A stretch of 64,000 nucleotides of DNA from the NCBI GenBank assembly GCA_026709225.1, contig JAPOTJ010000032.1, positions 94,818 to 158,817 of the forward strand, written 5' to 3'. Position numbers and translations under genes: made by a program. Below are positions 44,676 through 53,774 of the stretch, in pieces. Every line of letters begins with the position of its first letter. The stretch's first letter is position 1. The stretch is from Gammaproteobacteria bacterium (lineage in GTDB: Bacteria > Pseudomonadota > Gammaproteobacteria > Pseudomonadales > Azotimanducaceae). The notes beneath the pieces were generated by a model. It did no database searches, was not told where the DNA came from, and was given only the letters and a program-made list of their open reading frames with translations.

Positions 44676-45722
44676 ATGAACAGTGAACTCGAAACACTCT
44701 TGGATACGATGCATACTCAGGGTGCATCGGATATGCATCTGCGAAGCGGTACGCCGCCGGTATTGCGTATTGACGGAACGCTCAAGACAGAGGCGTCCGC
44801 CTTGCTCGACGAGTTGATGCTTGAGCAGATGCTTGCGAGCGCGATGCCGGACGATGTGCAGCGTGCGTTCACTGCAGGCGATGAAGTTGATTTTGCGGTT
44901 TCGAGCCGGACCGGCGAGCGGTTTCGGGTCAATGCTTTCCGGGAACGTGCCGGTGTAGCGGCGAGTTTTCGCGCTGTTGCGTCACATCCGCCGACGATGG
45001 ACGCGCTCGGCTTGCCGGATGTCCTAAAACGCATGTGCACACTGCCGAGCGGCATCCTCTTGGTTACCGGCGCAACTGGTTCGGGCAAAAGCACGACCCT
45101 CGCCGCGATGATCAATGAGATCAATCGAGCGCGACCAGTGCATATCCTGACCTTGGAGGACCCCATCGAGTACCTGCACGAATCAGCACGAGCGCTCGTC
45201 ACTCAGCGTCAGATCGGACGCGATTCCAAGCGCTTCGCGCAGGCGTTGCGCGCAGCGCTGCGCGAAGACCCGGATGTCATTCTGGTTGGTGAGCTACGCG
45301 ACCTTGAGACCATAAGTCTCGCACTCACCGCGGCCGAGACAGGCCATCTCGTCTTTGCATCGCTGCATGCGGCCTCCGCCGCCAAAACCGTTGATCGCAT
45401 CATTGATGCCGCGCCCGCACAAGCAAAGAACGAAATACGCTCGATGCTCTCCGAGAGTTTGCGTGCGGTTGTCTCGCAAGTGCTGCTGCCAGGCAGTCAA
45501 GGCGGTCGCGTCGCTGCGCTTGAGATTCTCGTCGTCACACGCGCCATTGCCAACCTCATACGTGAAGACCGCGTGGCGCAGATCTACTCGGCCATGCAGT
45601 CCGGCGCAGCGCACGGCATGAACACGCTTGATCAGGCGCTCAAAAGCTTGGTGCGCGAGCGGCGAGTCGATCTTGAAGTCGCCCGAGCCGCGGCGAGGTT
45701 TCCGGAGAGCCTTTCGATGTAG
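44676..45722 (+). CDS. pilT: PilT, type IV pilus retraction ATPase
   Basis: A 348-residue GspE-like ATPase. Walker A is LLVTGATGSGKSTTLAAMIN. The Asp box and Walker B are HILTLEDPIEYLHE and AALREDPDVILVGELRDLET. The AIRNLI-like end reads AIANLIREDRVAQIYSAMQS. It should power pilus retraction and twitching motility. The ATG at 44676 gives a normal PilT length; the frame runs further upstream into the yggS promoter region. No pilU follows; an unrelated DUF4143 gene does. Confidence 0.88.
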   Translation: MNSELETLLDTMHTQGASDMHLRSGTPPVLRIDGTLKTEASALLDELMLEQMLASAMPDDVQRAFTAGDEVDFAVSSRTGERFRVNAFRERAGVAASFRAVASHPPTMDALGLPDVLKRMCTLPSGILLVTGATGSGKSTTLAAMINEINRARPVHILTLEDPIEYLHESARALVTQRQIGRDSKRFAQALRAALREDPDVILVGELRDLETISLALTAAETGHLVFASLHAASAAKTVDRIIDAAPAQAKNEIRSMLSESLRAVVSQVLLPGSQGGRVAALEILVVTRAIANLIREDRVAQIYSAMQSGAAHGMNTLDQALKSLVRERRVDLEVARAAARFPESLSM

Positions 45723-45741
45723 AGGGACGCTCTTAGGTGAA

Positions 45742-45833
45742 GTGTGGATTTTCGGCACTTAAAGCTGTGTAATTTCGGCACTAAAACATGCGGGAATTAG
45801 GCACTGAATAGTGTGGAAAAAGGGTATAGTAGC
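45742..45833 (+). promoter_or_regulatory. Four 23-bp tandem repeats before the DUF4143 ATPase gene
   Basis: Units begin at 45742, 45765, 45788 and 45811, an exact 23-bp period. The best conserved core is AATTTCGGCACTAAA / ATTTTCGGCACTTAAA / AATTAGGCACTGAA. The fourth unit ends in TATAGT (45825-45830), a good -10 that lies only six bases before the ATG at 45837, so the message could be leaderless. Two helical turns per unit suggests cooperative protein binding, probably to control the gene. Confidence 0.6.
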
Positions 45834-45836
45834 GCC

Positions 45837-47072
45837 ATGCGCAAGTATCTTCATCGTTTAATAGACTGCCAGATCGAGCAGGCACTGCAAGAGCATCCGG
45901 CTGTCATGATCACGGGTCCTCGCGCGTGCGGGAAAACGACCACAGCTGCTCGCCATGCCGCAACGCTCGTGAGGCTTGACCGGCCCGCCGAAGCGCGAGT
46001 CTTTCAAGCCGACCCTGATGCCGCGCTTAAAGCGCAGAAGGCGCCGATACTACTCGACGAATGGCAGGAGGTGCCTGAGGTGCTCGGCGCCGTCAAGCGC
46101 CAAGTGGATGCTGAGTCGAGTCCCGGGCGCTACTTGTTGACCGGATCGGTTCGAGCTGATCTCGTTGCCGAGACGTGGCCTGGCACTGGTCGAGTCATCC
46201 GTCTCGACATGCATCCTCTGACCATGTCGGAACGTCTTTCACGTCAGACCTCCACTCTCATCGACCGGATTACCGATGGACTCCCCCTCTCTCCCGCCGA
46301 CGAGACGCTCGACTTGCGCGATTACGCGGACTTGGCACTCACGGGCGGGTTCCCGCAACCGGCCTTGCGTCTCTCTCGTTCCGCGCAGGCGCGGTGGTAC
46401 GAAAGCTACGCCGAACAAATCGCCACCCGGGATGCGCCCGCCGTTGAACAGAGAAGAGATCCGCAGCGAATGCGTCGCTTTCTTGAAGCGTTCGCGCTCA
46501 ATTCAGCAGGTGTGCTGCCCGATAAGACCATCTACGATGCAGCCGGGCTGAACCGAAGAACCGCTGACGCCTACGCTCGTTTACTGGCAAACCTTGGCAT
46601 AGTGTACGAGCTGCCCGCTTGGAGCAATTTTAGGTTTAAGAGACTGTCCCATATCTCGAAACGATTTCTTTGCGATTGTGGTCTCCTTGCGGCCATTACC
46701 GGCATTCGCTTGGACGGGCTGCTGAAAGATGCGGACCTGCTCGGACGATTCCTCGAAACCATGGTTGCCACCGAACTGCGCGCGCAGACTCCGGTCGCGC
46801 ACATGCGGCATCGACTGTTTCATCTGCGCCAGCAGCAGGGACGCCATGAAGTGGACTTGCTGGCGGAGGGCGCCGCAGGGAAAGTGGTTGGCATTGAAGT
46901 CAAGGCATCGGCGGCACCGGGAAGGCATGATGCGCGCCACCTAGAGTGGCTACGAGATGGTCTCGGGAAGAGATTCCTCGGCGGCGTGGTGCTACATACG
47001 GGGCCGGCGACCTATCAGATTGCGGAAAAGGTGCAGGCGGCGCCGATCAGTTGTCTTTGGTCTGAGAATTGA
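45837..47072 (+). CDS. ATP-binding protein with C-terminal DUF4143
   Basis: A 411-residue protein. The AAA part has Walker A ITGPRACGKTTTAARH, Walker B APILLDEWQEVP, sensor YLLTGSVRADL, and MHPLTMSERL. The C-terminal DUF4143 part includes GRFLETMVATELRAQ and the nuclease-like core HEVDLLAEGAAGKVVGIEVK with its Asp and Glu-x-Lys. The usual family is poorly understood, often spread by transfer and sometimes toxin-like. Decayed relatives lie at 1318-1564 and 2555-2656. Confidence 0.85.
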   Translation: MRKYLHRLIDCQIEQALQEHPAVMITGPRACGKTTTAARHAATLVRLDRPAEARVFQADPDAALKAQKAPILLDEWQEVPEVLGAVKRQVDAESSPGRYLLTGSVRADLVAETWPGTGRVIRLDMHPLTMSERLSRQTSTLIDRITDGLPLSPADETLDLRDYADLALTGGFPQPALRLSRSAQARWYESYAEQIATRDAPAVEQRRDPQRMRRFLEAFALNSAGVLPDKTIYDAAGLNRRTADAYARLLANLGIVYELPAWSNFRFKRLSHISKRFLCDCGLLAAITGIRLDGLLKDADLLGRFLETMVATELRAQTPVAHMRHRLFHLRQQQGRHEVDLLAEGAAGKVVGIEVKASAAPGRHDARHLEWLRDGLGKRFLGGVVLHTGPATYQIAEKVQAAPISCLWSEN

Positions 47073-47300
47073 TGGAGGACTACTACAGGAAACTCTGTGA
47101 TTCTATTAGAGAGGGGATTTCGAAGTGATGGCCCTTCTGGCCTGCTCCGTTTTCCGCTAGCCTTTGTTCTCGCTCGCTCATGTGGAGTAGGCCGCACAAC
47201 GCTCGCTCGATCTTATCTGGCAGAAACGGGACTCGACAGCGTCAGCGTTGTGACCACGACCTAATAAAGTTGCTTACTAAGGAGCGATTTGCAGAGTAAA

Positions 47301-47331
47301 GGAACAACAACTACCCCCGAATGAACGGGGG
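47301..47331 (-). terminator. tracrRNA terminator hairpin
   Basis: On the minus strand CCCCCG-TTCATT-CGGGGG (47331-47314) is followed by TAGTTGTTGTTCC. The 6-bp GC stem plus T-rich tail is a plausible intrinsic terminator for the tracrRNA. Confidence 0.65.
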
Positions 47332-47424
47332 CAATAGAAACCGGCAGAAGACCTTGGGTTGCCGAGCCCGCACAAAGGGTCAATTTGCTGCGAAAAGCAA
47401 TTCGGCCCTTCCTCTCTGTACTAA
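47301..47424 (-). ncRNA. Predicted tracrRNA of the type II-C system
   Basis: The minus strand near 47419-47402 reads TACAGAGAGGAAGGGCCG. This is the complement of positions 12-29 of the CRISPR repeat read in crRNA orientation, with one G:U pair. CGCAG 10 bases further can pair with CTGCG at the repeat start. Hairpin-forming sequence follows (GACC...GGTC) before the terminator at 47331. The promoter TTGCAA-17-TATATT lies directly upstream on the same strand. Length is about 120 nt. It is divergent from cas9. Confidence 0.8.
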
Positions 47425-47430
47425 GCGCGT

Positions 47431-47459
47431 AATATAGCGACGATAGCGCGAACTTGCAA
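47431..47459 (-). promoter_or_regulatory. Sigma-70 promoter for the tracrRNA
   Basis: Minus strand: TTGCAA at 47459-47454, a 17-bp spacer, TATATT at 47436-47431; transcription would start near 47424, five bases before the anti-repeat. The -35 and -10 each differ from consensus by two bases. On the plus strand TAATAT at 47430-47435 could be an overlapping -10 for cas9. Confidence 0.7.
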
Positions 47460-47479
47460 ATCTCAGGAGGAGGCAATCT

Positions 47480-50400
47480 GTGCAACTGATATTCGGTTTC
47501 GACATTGGCACTACGTCAATCGGATTCGCTGTAGTTGAGTATGAGCGGACAATCAGCAGAGGTTGCATTAAGCGGACGGGCGTTCGAATTTTTCCGGAAC
47601 CGAGGAATCCCAAGAATAAGATTCCACTGAATCAAAAGCGTCGCATGGCAAGACTGCACCGTCGGCAACTGCGCAGGCGCCGACAGCGAAAAGCTGAGGT
47701 GTTTCGCCTGCTTCATGAATCTGGATTTCTCCCAAGCAGAGATTCCGAAGAATGGCAGGAACTCATGAGGGGGCGAACAAAGGAGAATGAAGATCCCTAC
47801 GATCCTTATGTCCTTCGAGCTCGCGCTATCGACCCTGCTGAGAAGCTAACCGAGTTTGAAATCGGTCGTGCGCTATATCACTTGGCTGGACGGCGACATT
47901 TCTTGGCGAAATCTGTACAAGAAGAAGACACAGGTATAGAAGCTCAGCAAGACGAAGATGAGAAAGAGGCAAGATCCAACCGAGAGCAGACACTACGGCA
48001 GCTAGAGGAACAGGGGTTGACGCTCGGTCAGTTGCTGTCGAAGCGTGGTCCGCACGAGCGCAAACGCGGAGCACACGCAACGCGCCAAAAGGTGCGAGAA
48101 GAGTTCGACCTGATTATAGAAGCTCAGAAAAATCATCATCCTCCATTGGGCAATCCAAAATTTAGTTCAGTGCTTCAGCAGTCTATTTTCTTTCAGCGAC
48201 CCGTATTCTGGCGTAAAAACACTCTCGGCACATGTTCGCTTCTCCCTGAGGCATCCCTCTGTCCTAAAGGATCTTGGCTCTCCCATCAACGACGGATGTT
48301 GGAGAAACTCAACAATCTTGAGATTGCGGGTGGGAATCAACGGCGCCTCGATAGTGAAGAGCGGGCAGCGATTCTGGAGACACTACAAGCACGTTCGAGC
48401 ATGAGGTGGGCTGAAGTTCGGAGAGCTCTTGCCCCGCTTTATAGGAATAGAGGGGAAGCCGGCGCTGAGAAGACTTTGAAGTTCAATCTAGAAATTGGTA
48501 AAGAGAAGAGCCTCTTGGGGAACGCTTTGGAGTTTCAACTTGTCAAGGTGTTTGGGGAAGACTGGAATCATCATCCGAGAAGGGATGAATTACGCAATGC
48601 CGTTCACGAAAGGCTCTGGAAGGCAGACTACAACGAACGCGGCGAACGTGTGGAAATCGTACCAGATGGCTTGCGCGAAGAAGCTAGGGAAGCTGCAGCA
48701 TTATCGCTTCAGCGAGATTTTCTGCTGGGCGACGATCATGTCAAGCAGTTGATGCAACTGAAGCTGGCTCCTGGTTGGGAGCCTTATTCCACTCAAGCTC
48801 TTCAGAAAATACTCCCTTTGTTGCAACGAGGCGAGCGATTCGGAGCGATTATCAACGGCGCGGATTTTGAAGAATGGCGAGAGCAAACCTTCCCCAATCG
48901 CGATCAGCCGACGGGTGAAGTGATGAATCTCTTGCCGAGCCCGTCCGACAAGATGGAGCAGTCACGGCTTAACAACTTACGGAATCCAACGGTGATTCGG
49001 ATACAAAACGAGCTAAGGAAGGTGACTAACAATTTGATTCGTAGATACGGAAAGCCTGATCTGATTCGCGTCGAATTGGCGCGAGATGTAGGGCTATCCA
49101 AGCGGGATAGGGAAGAGATGCACGCTGGGATGAAGCGAATGGAGGCTCGTCGCAATAAGGCAAAGATTGAATTGAACGATTGTGGAGTCGATAGCAACAA
49201 GCGCAACATCGAGAAATGGATGCTCTGGGACGAATGCGGACGCCAGTGCCCTTACACGGGTCAAATGATCTCATTTGACGATCTTTTTCGAACCGGCATG
49301 TTTGAAGTGGAGCACATTTGGCCTCGGCAGCGATCAGTCGACGATAGCTTTATGAATAAAACTCTATGCCACAGGGATGAGAATAGGCGCAAGCAAGATC
49401 GTATACCTGATGAATACTTAAACGAAGATGAAATGGCAGCCCTGCGGCAACGATTAGATGGATGCCAGCGCACCAAAGCTAACCCATCAGGAATGACTGC
49501 CGGAAAAATCAAGAGGTTCTTGGCAAAAAGTATTCCCGATGATTTCGCTTCTCGGCAATTGAATGATACGAGTTATGCGGCGCGTGAGACAGTTGCTTCT
49601 CTTAAACGACTCTGGCCGGATATCGGACCTGGCGCGCCAGTGAAGGTACAAACAGTGAGTGGCAAGGTCACTGCGAAGCTGCGTAAATTCTGGGGCTTGA
49701 ACAACATTCTTGGACTTGACGGGGAGAAGAATCGCGAAGACCATCGCCACCATGCGGTCGATGCACTTGTGGTTGCTCTCACTCATCCTGGTGTGACTCA
49801 AGTCCTATCTCACTACTGGCGGTCAGAGCGGGAGCAGGTACCGGAGACGCGAATCGTGCCGCCTTTGCCAGACCTTATAGCTCAAACTAAGAATGCCGTT
49901 AATAAGATTGTTGTATCTCATCGCATTCAAAGAAAAGTATCTGGCCCTCTTCATGAAGAAACCGTGTTCGGTGAGACAGATGAGGTTGAGATTTCGCACA
50001 AGAAAGAGTATCGGCTGTACGTAACGCGCAAACCTCTCGAAAGCCTTGGGGCAGGGAGCTTTGGTAATGGCGACGGACGTATACGCGACCCTCAGTTGCG
50101 GAAGAGATTGGAAGTTTGGAATAAGGATCGAGGGGGTGTGCCGAAAAAGGCGTTTGTGGCGCCGCCATTTCCGGCGAGAGGCAAGGATGGTGTAAGAATT
50201 CAGAAGGTCCGTGTCCTCAATAGAAGATTACCCAGCCTTATGACGAACAGGTCAACCGGTCTCTCAGAATCCGGCCTTGTCCATCACATCATAATCTGGC
50301 GCAACAGTGAAGGTGCCGTGAAATTCGATGCTGTAAGTCTTGGTGTTGCAGCGGAACGTAAAGCGCGGCGAGAACCGATAGTTCAGCGGAACGGGCTGAC

Positions 50401-50629
50401 GAATGCCCAGTTCTTGATGTCCTTATCGAAAAAGGAAGCTTTGAGAATCAGCGGCGACATCTTCATAGTCGAGAGCATCTGGTCTAACGGCCAAGTCGTG
50501 CTCATCGATCATCGAGACGCGAAAGAAAAGCCCGATGCCACTCAGAAAACTGTTGGGAGTTTGATAAAGTTAGGCGCAGAGAAAATTTCGATTGACCCCA
50601 TCGGAATAGTCCATCCTGCGAGCGATTAG
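47480..50629 (+). CDS. cas9: Cas9, type II-C
   Basis: A 1049-residue protein, the compact II-C size. RuvC-I: FGFDIGTTSIGFAVV with Asp8. Arg-rich bridge helix: QKRRMARLHRRQLRRRRQRK. RuvC-II: IRVELARDVGLS with Glu532. HNH: EVEHIWPRQRSVDDSF with His612, and DENRRK with Asn635. The residue before His612 is Glu611 where most Cas9s have Asp. RuvC-III: HRHHAVDALVVAL with His758 and Asp761. The start is GTG at 47480 with AGGAGGAGG seven bases upstream. Together with tracrRNA and crRNA it cuts invading DNA. No cas4 or csn2 is present. Confidence 0.95.
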   Translation: MQLIFGFDIGTTSIGFAVVEYERTISRGCIKRTGVRIFPEPRNPKNKIPLNQKRRMARLHRRQLRRRRQRKAEVFRLLHESGFLPSRDSEEWQELMRGRTKENEDPYDPYVLRARAIDPAEKLTEFEIGRALYHLAGRRHFLAKSVQEEDTGIEAQQDEDEKEARSNREQTLRQLEEQGLTLGQLLSKRGPHERKRGAHATRQKVREEFDLIIEAQKNHHPPLGNPKFSSVLQQSIFFQRPVFWRKNTLGTCSLLPEASLCPKGSWLSHQRRMLEKLNNLEIAGGNQRRLDSEERAAILETLQARSSMRWAEVRRALAPLYRNRGEAGAEKTLKFNLEIGKEKSLLGNALEFQLVKVFGEDWNHHPRRDELRNAVHERLWKADYNERGERVEIVPDGLREEAREAAALSLQRDFLLGDDHVKQLMQLKLAPGWEPYSTQALQKILPLLQRGERFGAIINGADFEEWREQTFPNRDQPTGEVMNLLPSPSDKMEQSRLNNLRNPTVIRIQNELRKVTNNLIRRYGKPDLIRVELARDVGLSKRDREEMHAGMKRMEARRNKAKIELNDCGVDSNKRNIEKWMLWDECGRQCPYTGQMISFDDLFRTGMFEVEHIWPRQRSVDDSFMNKTLCHRDENRRKQDRIPDEYLNEDEMAALRQRLDGCQRTKANPSGMTAGKIKRFLAKSIPDDFASRQLNDTSYAARETVASLKRLWPDIGPGAPVKVQTVSGKVTAKLRKFWGLNNILGLDGEKNREDHRHHAVDALVVALTHPGVTQVLSHYWRSEREQVPETRIVPPLPDLIAQTKNAVNKIVVSHRIQRKVSGPLHEETVFGETDEVEISHKKEYRLYVTRKPLESLGAGSFGNGDGRIRDPQLRKRLEVWNKDRGGVPKKAFVAPPFPARGKDGVRIQKVRVLNRRLPSLMTNRSTGLSESGLVHHIIIWRNSEGAVKFDAVSLGVAAERKARREPIVQRNGLTNAQFLMSLSKKEALRISGDIFIVESIWSNGQVVLIDHRDAKEKPDATQKTVGSLIKLGAEKISIDPIGIVHPASD

Positions 50630-50649
50630 CGCGAAACTCTGAGAAGGAA

Positions 50650-51594
50650 ATGGTTGGCAAGACAGTAGAGTTTGCAACGCCGGGAACTAGGCTATCAGTA
50701 ACAAACAAGCAGCTTGTCATTGCGCGTCCAGAACACCGAAGAGAGTCGATTCCGATTGAAGACCTCGGTGTCGTCATAGTGGACGATGCCCGAGCCACTT
50801 ACACACAAGCGGTTTTCATAGAGTTGACCAATGCAGGAACCTGCGTCCTGATATGTGGACGAGATCATTTGCCAGCTTCAATGATGATCCCTCTCGTCGG
50901 GCACCATGGGCAAACCGAGCGGCAATTGGCGCAAGTCAAAACAAGTGTGCCTACGAAGAAGCGTGTTTGGCAGGCCTTGGTAAAAGCGAAAATTATCCAA
51001 CAAGCAGCGGTGCTGTCGCATTTTTCTGTTCACAACAGGGGGCTCATTCAACTTGCGAGCCGCGTGAAATCAGGAGATCCTCAGAATGTTGAGGCACATG
51101 CCGCTCAGCGCTACTGGCCAGCATTGCTCGGTGACTCGTTTCGCAGGAACCGTGACCAGCCTGATTACAACGCTTTACTCAACTATGGCTACGCTGTGAT
51201 CCGTGCCACTGTGGCGCGTGCAATAGTCGCTACGGGGCTAATACCGTCATTCGGTGTACACCACAAGAACCGGAGGAATCCCTTTTGTCTGGCGGATGAT
51301 CTACTCGAGCCATATAGACCGTTCGTGGACTGGAGGGTCAAGCAAATCGCACTCGATACGTCGAAAGATGCCATGTCACTTGAGTCTCGACCTATTCGCG
51401 CCAGACTGCTGTCTCTGTTGAATGAGTCAGTCAACATTGGCGAACGGAGCGAGCCAATGCTCGTCGCCATTCAGACAAGCGCCGACTCACTCCGCAAAGC
51501 GCTGACCGGAGATGGAATCGACTTGCTGCTGCCACATGGCATGCCGCTGGTAGACGTAGCTGAAGAAATAGAACTGCAAGTCTCCGAAACTTGA
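50650..51594 (+). CDS. cas1: Cas1 integrase
   Basis: A 314-residue protein. IEDLGVVIVDDARATYTQAV near the N-terminus and NYGYAVIRATVARAIVATGL plus IPSFGVHHKNRRNPFCLADD and LLEPYRPFVDW are typical of type II Cas1; the metal ligands are Glu in VEAHAAQRYW, His in GVHHKN and Asp in ADDLLEPYR. It inserts new spacers with Cas2. It follows cas9 by 20 bp and overlaps cas2 by four bases. Confidence 0.95.
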   Translation: MVGKTVEFATPGTRLSVTNKQLVIARPEHRRESIPIEDLGVVIVDDARATYTQAVFIELTNAGTCVLICGRDHLPASMMIPLVGHHGQTERQLAQVKTSVPTKKRVWQALVKAKIIQQAAVLSHFSVHNRGLIQLASRVKSGDPQNVEAHAAQRYWPALLGDSFRRNRDQPDYNALLNYGYAVIRATVARAIVATGLIPSFGVHHKNRRNPFCLADDLLEPYRPFVDWRVKQIALDTSKDAMSLESRPIRARLLSLLNESVNIGERSEPMLVAIQTSADSLRKALTGDGIDLLLPHGMPLVDVAEEIELQVSET

Positions 51595-51944
51595 ACGCTT
51601 CTTTGCGAACGAAACTGATTCCTTATGGGTGGAGGTCAATGTGGGTAATCGCGATGTTTGATCTGCCGACAGAAACTCCGCAAGCACGGAAGCGATACGC
51701 TAGATTTCGAAAGGATCTCTTGAAAGATGGATTCACGATGATGCAGTACTCCGTCTACATACGGCACTGCGCGTCATTCGAGAACGCTCAGATTCACGCG
51801 AAAAGAATGGGGTCTCAAGTCCCAGCAGAGGGCGAGGTGCGATTCCTTACGATTACGGATAAGCAGTTTGGAAGAATGGAGGTGTTCGCCGGAAAAAAAC
51901 GGGTTGATCCACCCAAGCCGAGACCTCAGCTTGAGCTTTTCTAA
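51591..51944 (+). CDS. cas2: Cas2
   Basis: A 117-residue protein. The ferredoxin-like core begins WVIAMFDLPTETPQARKRYA, followed by FRKDLLKDGFTMMQYSVYIR and EVRFLTITDKQFGRMEVFAG. It ends PRPQLELF, like other II-C Cas2 proteins that end in QLxLF. The TTG at 51591 overlaps the cas1 stop; an ATG at 51639 would give a shorter protein. It forms the integration complex with Cas1. Confidence 0.93.
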   Translation: MNASLRTKLIPYGWRSMWVIAMFDLPTETPQARKRYARFRKDLLKDGFTMMQYSVYIRHCASFENAQIHAKRMGSQVPAEGEVRFLTITDKQFGRMEVFAGKKRVDPPKPRPQLELF

Positions 51945-51995
51945 CCGTCGACTCCGGCGAAACCTCTTTTTCCTCAATCCCTTGCGCTAAGTGCA

Positions 51996-53485
51996 AGGGT
52001 AGCACAGAGAGGAAGAGCCGCAGTCCGCAGTGGAACTGGTTACAATGCCGTCAAAAAGATGAAGGGTAGCACAGAGAGGAAGAGCCGCAGTCCGCAGTCC
52101 CCCGCGATTCGTCATGTGGCGCAGAATCAGGGTAGCACAGAGAGGAAGAGCCGCAGTCCGCAGTCGGGAGACGCGGGCGGCCATCGAAGAGTACAGGGTA
52201 GCACAGAGAGGAAGAGCCGCAGTCCGCAGTGAAGTGATCGCTCCAATGGACAGCGTGGGCAGGGTAGCACAGAGAGGAAGAGCCGCAGTCCGCAGTAACT
52301 CTGTCCGCACTGGATGGTGTTTGTAGAGGGTAGCACAGAGAGGAAGAGCCGCAGTCCGCAGTGGAGCGAGTTCATGCGCTGGCAGATTGCGGAGGGTAGC
52401 ACAGAGAGGAAGAGCCGCAGTCCGCAGTGCAAGCGCATAGCAATTATATATATATAGCAGGGTAGCACAGAGAGGAAGAGCCGCAGTCCGCAGTCTCTCT
52501 AGTGAGTACCTGTACGGTCTCACTAGGGTAGCACAGAGAGGAAGAGCCGCAGTCCGCAGTTCAGACGCACTGGCTGAAACCATCAAAGAGAGGGTAGCAC
52601 AGAGAGGAAGAGCCGCAGTCCGCAGTTCGTAGCCTGACTTCCTGATGAACATTGCCGAGGGTAGCACAGAGAGGAAGAGCCGCAGTCCGCAGTCCTTGAT
52701 GCGGGCAGCCCACATGTCCCTCTAGGGTAGCACAGAGAGGAAGAGCCGCAGTCCGCAGTCTATTATAGCTTAGGCTCAAGCTTTCACGAAGGGTAGCACA
52801 GAGAGGAAGAGCCGCAGTCCGCAGTGGGTGGGGCAGGTCACGCTTGTTGGCTTGAAGGGTAGCACAGAGAGGAAGAGCCGCAGTCCGCAGTCAAGGCGGT
52901 CGTCGCCCGTCAGCCCTTCAAAGGGTAGCACAGAGAGGAAGAGCCGCAGTCCGCAGTCGTTGGGGCGGTTGTCGTACTCATCTTTGGTAGGGTAGCACAG
53001 AGAGGAAGAGCCGCAGTCCGCAGTGATGCCTGGGGGGCGAGCTGCGGGCGGCGAGGGTAGCACAGAGAGGAAGAGCCGCAGTCCGCAGTAATAAAGGTAA
53101 ACCTTTGAAGCTCCCGCAGAGGGTAGCACAGAGAGGAAGAGCCGCAGTCCGCAGTTTGCCGCCCGCAAGAGGCACACGTGCAAGCAGGGTAGCACAGAGA
53201 GGAAGAGCCGCAGTCCGCAGTAAGAAGCTCCACCGACGACAGCGCCAGTGAAGGGTAGCACAGAGAGGAAGAGCCGCAGTCCGCAGTTCGGCCATCAAGA
53301 TACTCAAAGAAGCCGGGAGGGTAGCACAGAGAGGAAGAGCCGCAGTCCGCAGTGGTACCAGTTCAACAAGTCTGCTAAGCGTAAGGGTAGCACAGAGAGG
53401 AAGAGCCGCAGTCCGCAGTTCCGCCGTCAAGATACTCAAAGAAGCCGGGAGGGTAGCACAGAGAGGAAGAGCCGCAGTCCGCAGT
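51996..53485 (-). CRISPR. CRISPR array, 23 repeats of 36 bp and 22 spacers
   Basis: Each repeat on the plus strand begins AGGGTAGCACAGAGAGG and ends CCGCAGTCCGCAGT. I found all 23 identical by eye. Spacers are 29-31 bp, mostly 30, period 66. Because the tracrRNA anti-repeat is complementary to the minus-strand repeat, crRNA should be transcribed from 53485 toward cas2. Spacers 20 (53286-53315) and 22 (53420-53449) differ at only two of 30 bases. No degenerate end repeat marks the trailer. Confidence 0.97.
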
Positions 53486-53774
53486 TACCGTTGGAATCAG
53501 GCCTCGCCGTCACCCTCATGTAGTATTGGACAACTCTAAGCAATGTCCCTGGACTGAAAGACTCCTTTCGAGTATCTTTCTTCTGCCTTAGGACTCCCCG
53601 CCCAGTCTCACATGTGCTGAACTAGCACAAAGCATTGAATTCTGAAGGACAAGCTGCTACATTTGGCGCAACGTGGTCGATTAAAGCAGTCGGCTCAATC
53701 GAATAAAGGCGGCTCGGCAGACGTGTCGTTCTCCTCTTGGAGGGCCAAAGTCTCCTCGGGCCGCCTTCCTTCGT
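53486..53774. other. Probable leader region of the array; otherwise empty
   Basis: This gap follows the last repeat. If the array is transcribed from this side, the leader and promoter must lie here. I see no convincing promoter, and no gene. It is followed by the convergent-strand gene ending at 53775. Confidence 0.4.

Noticed and set aside
51987..53439. Long minus-strand frames full of LRTAALPLCATL or CGLRLFLSVLP repeats
   Set aside because: They are translations of the CRISPR repeats; the 36-bp repeat plus 30-bp spacer period keeps the frame, producing spurious proteins.
51996..53485. Internal promoters within each CRISPR repeat, as in Neisseria
   Set aside because: In crRNA orientation the repeat ends TGTGCTACCCT, which resembles TGCTACAAT but is a poor -10; not supported without RNA data.
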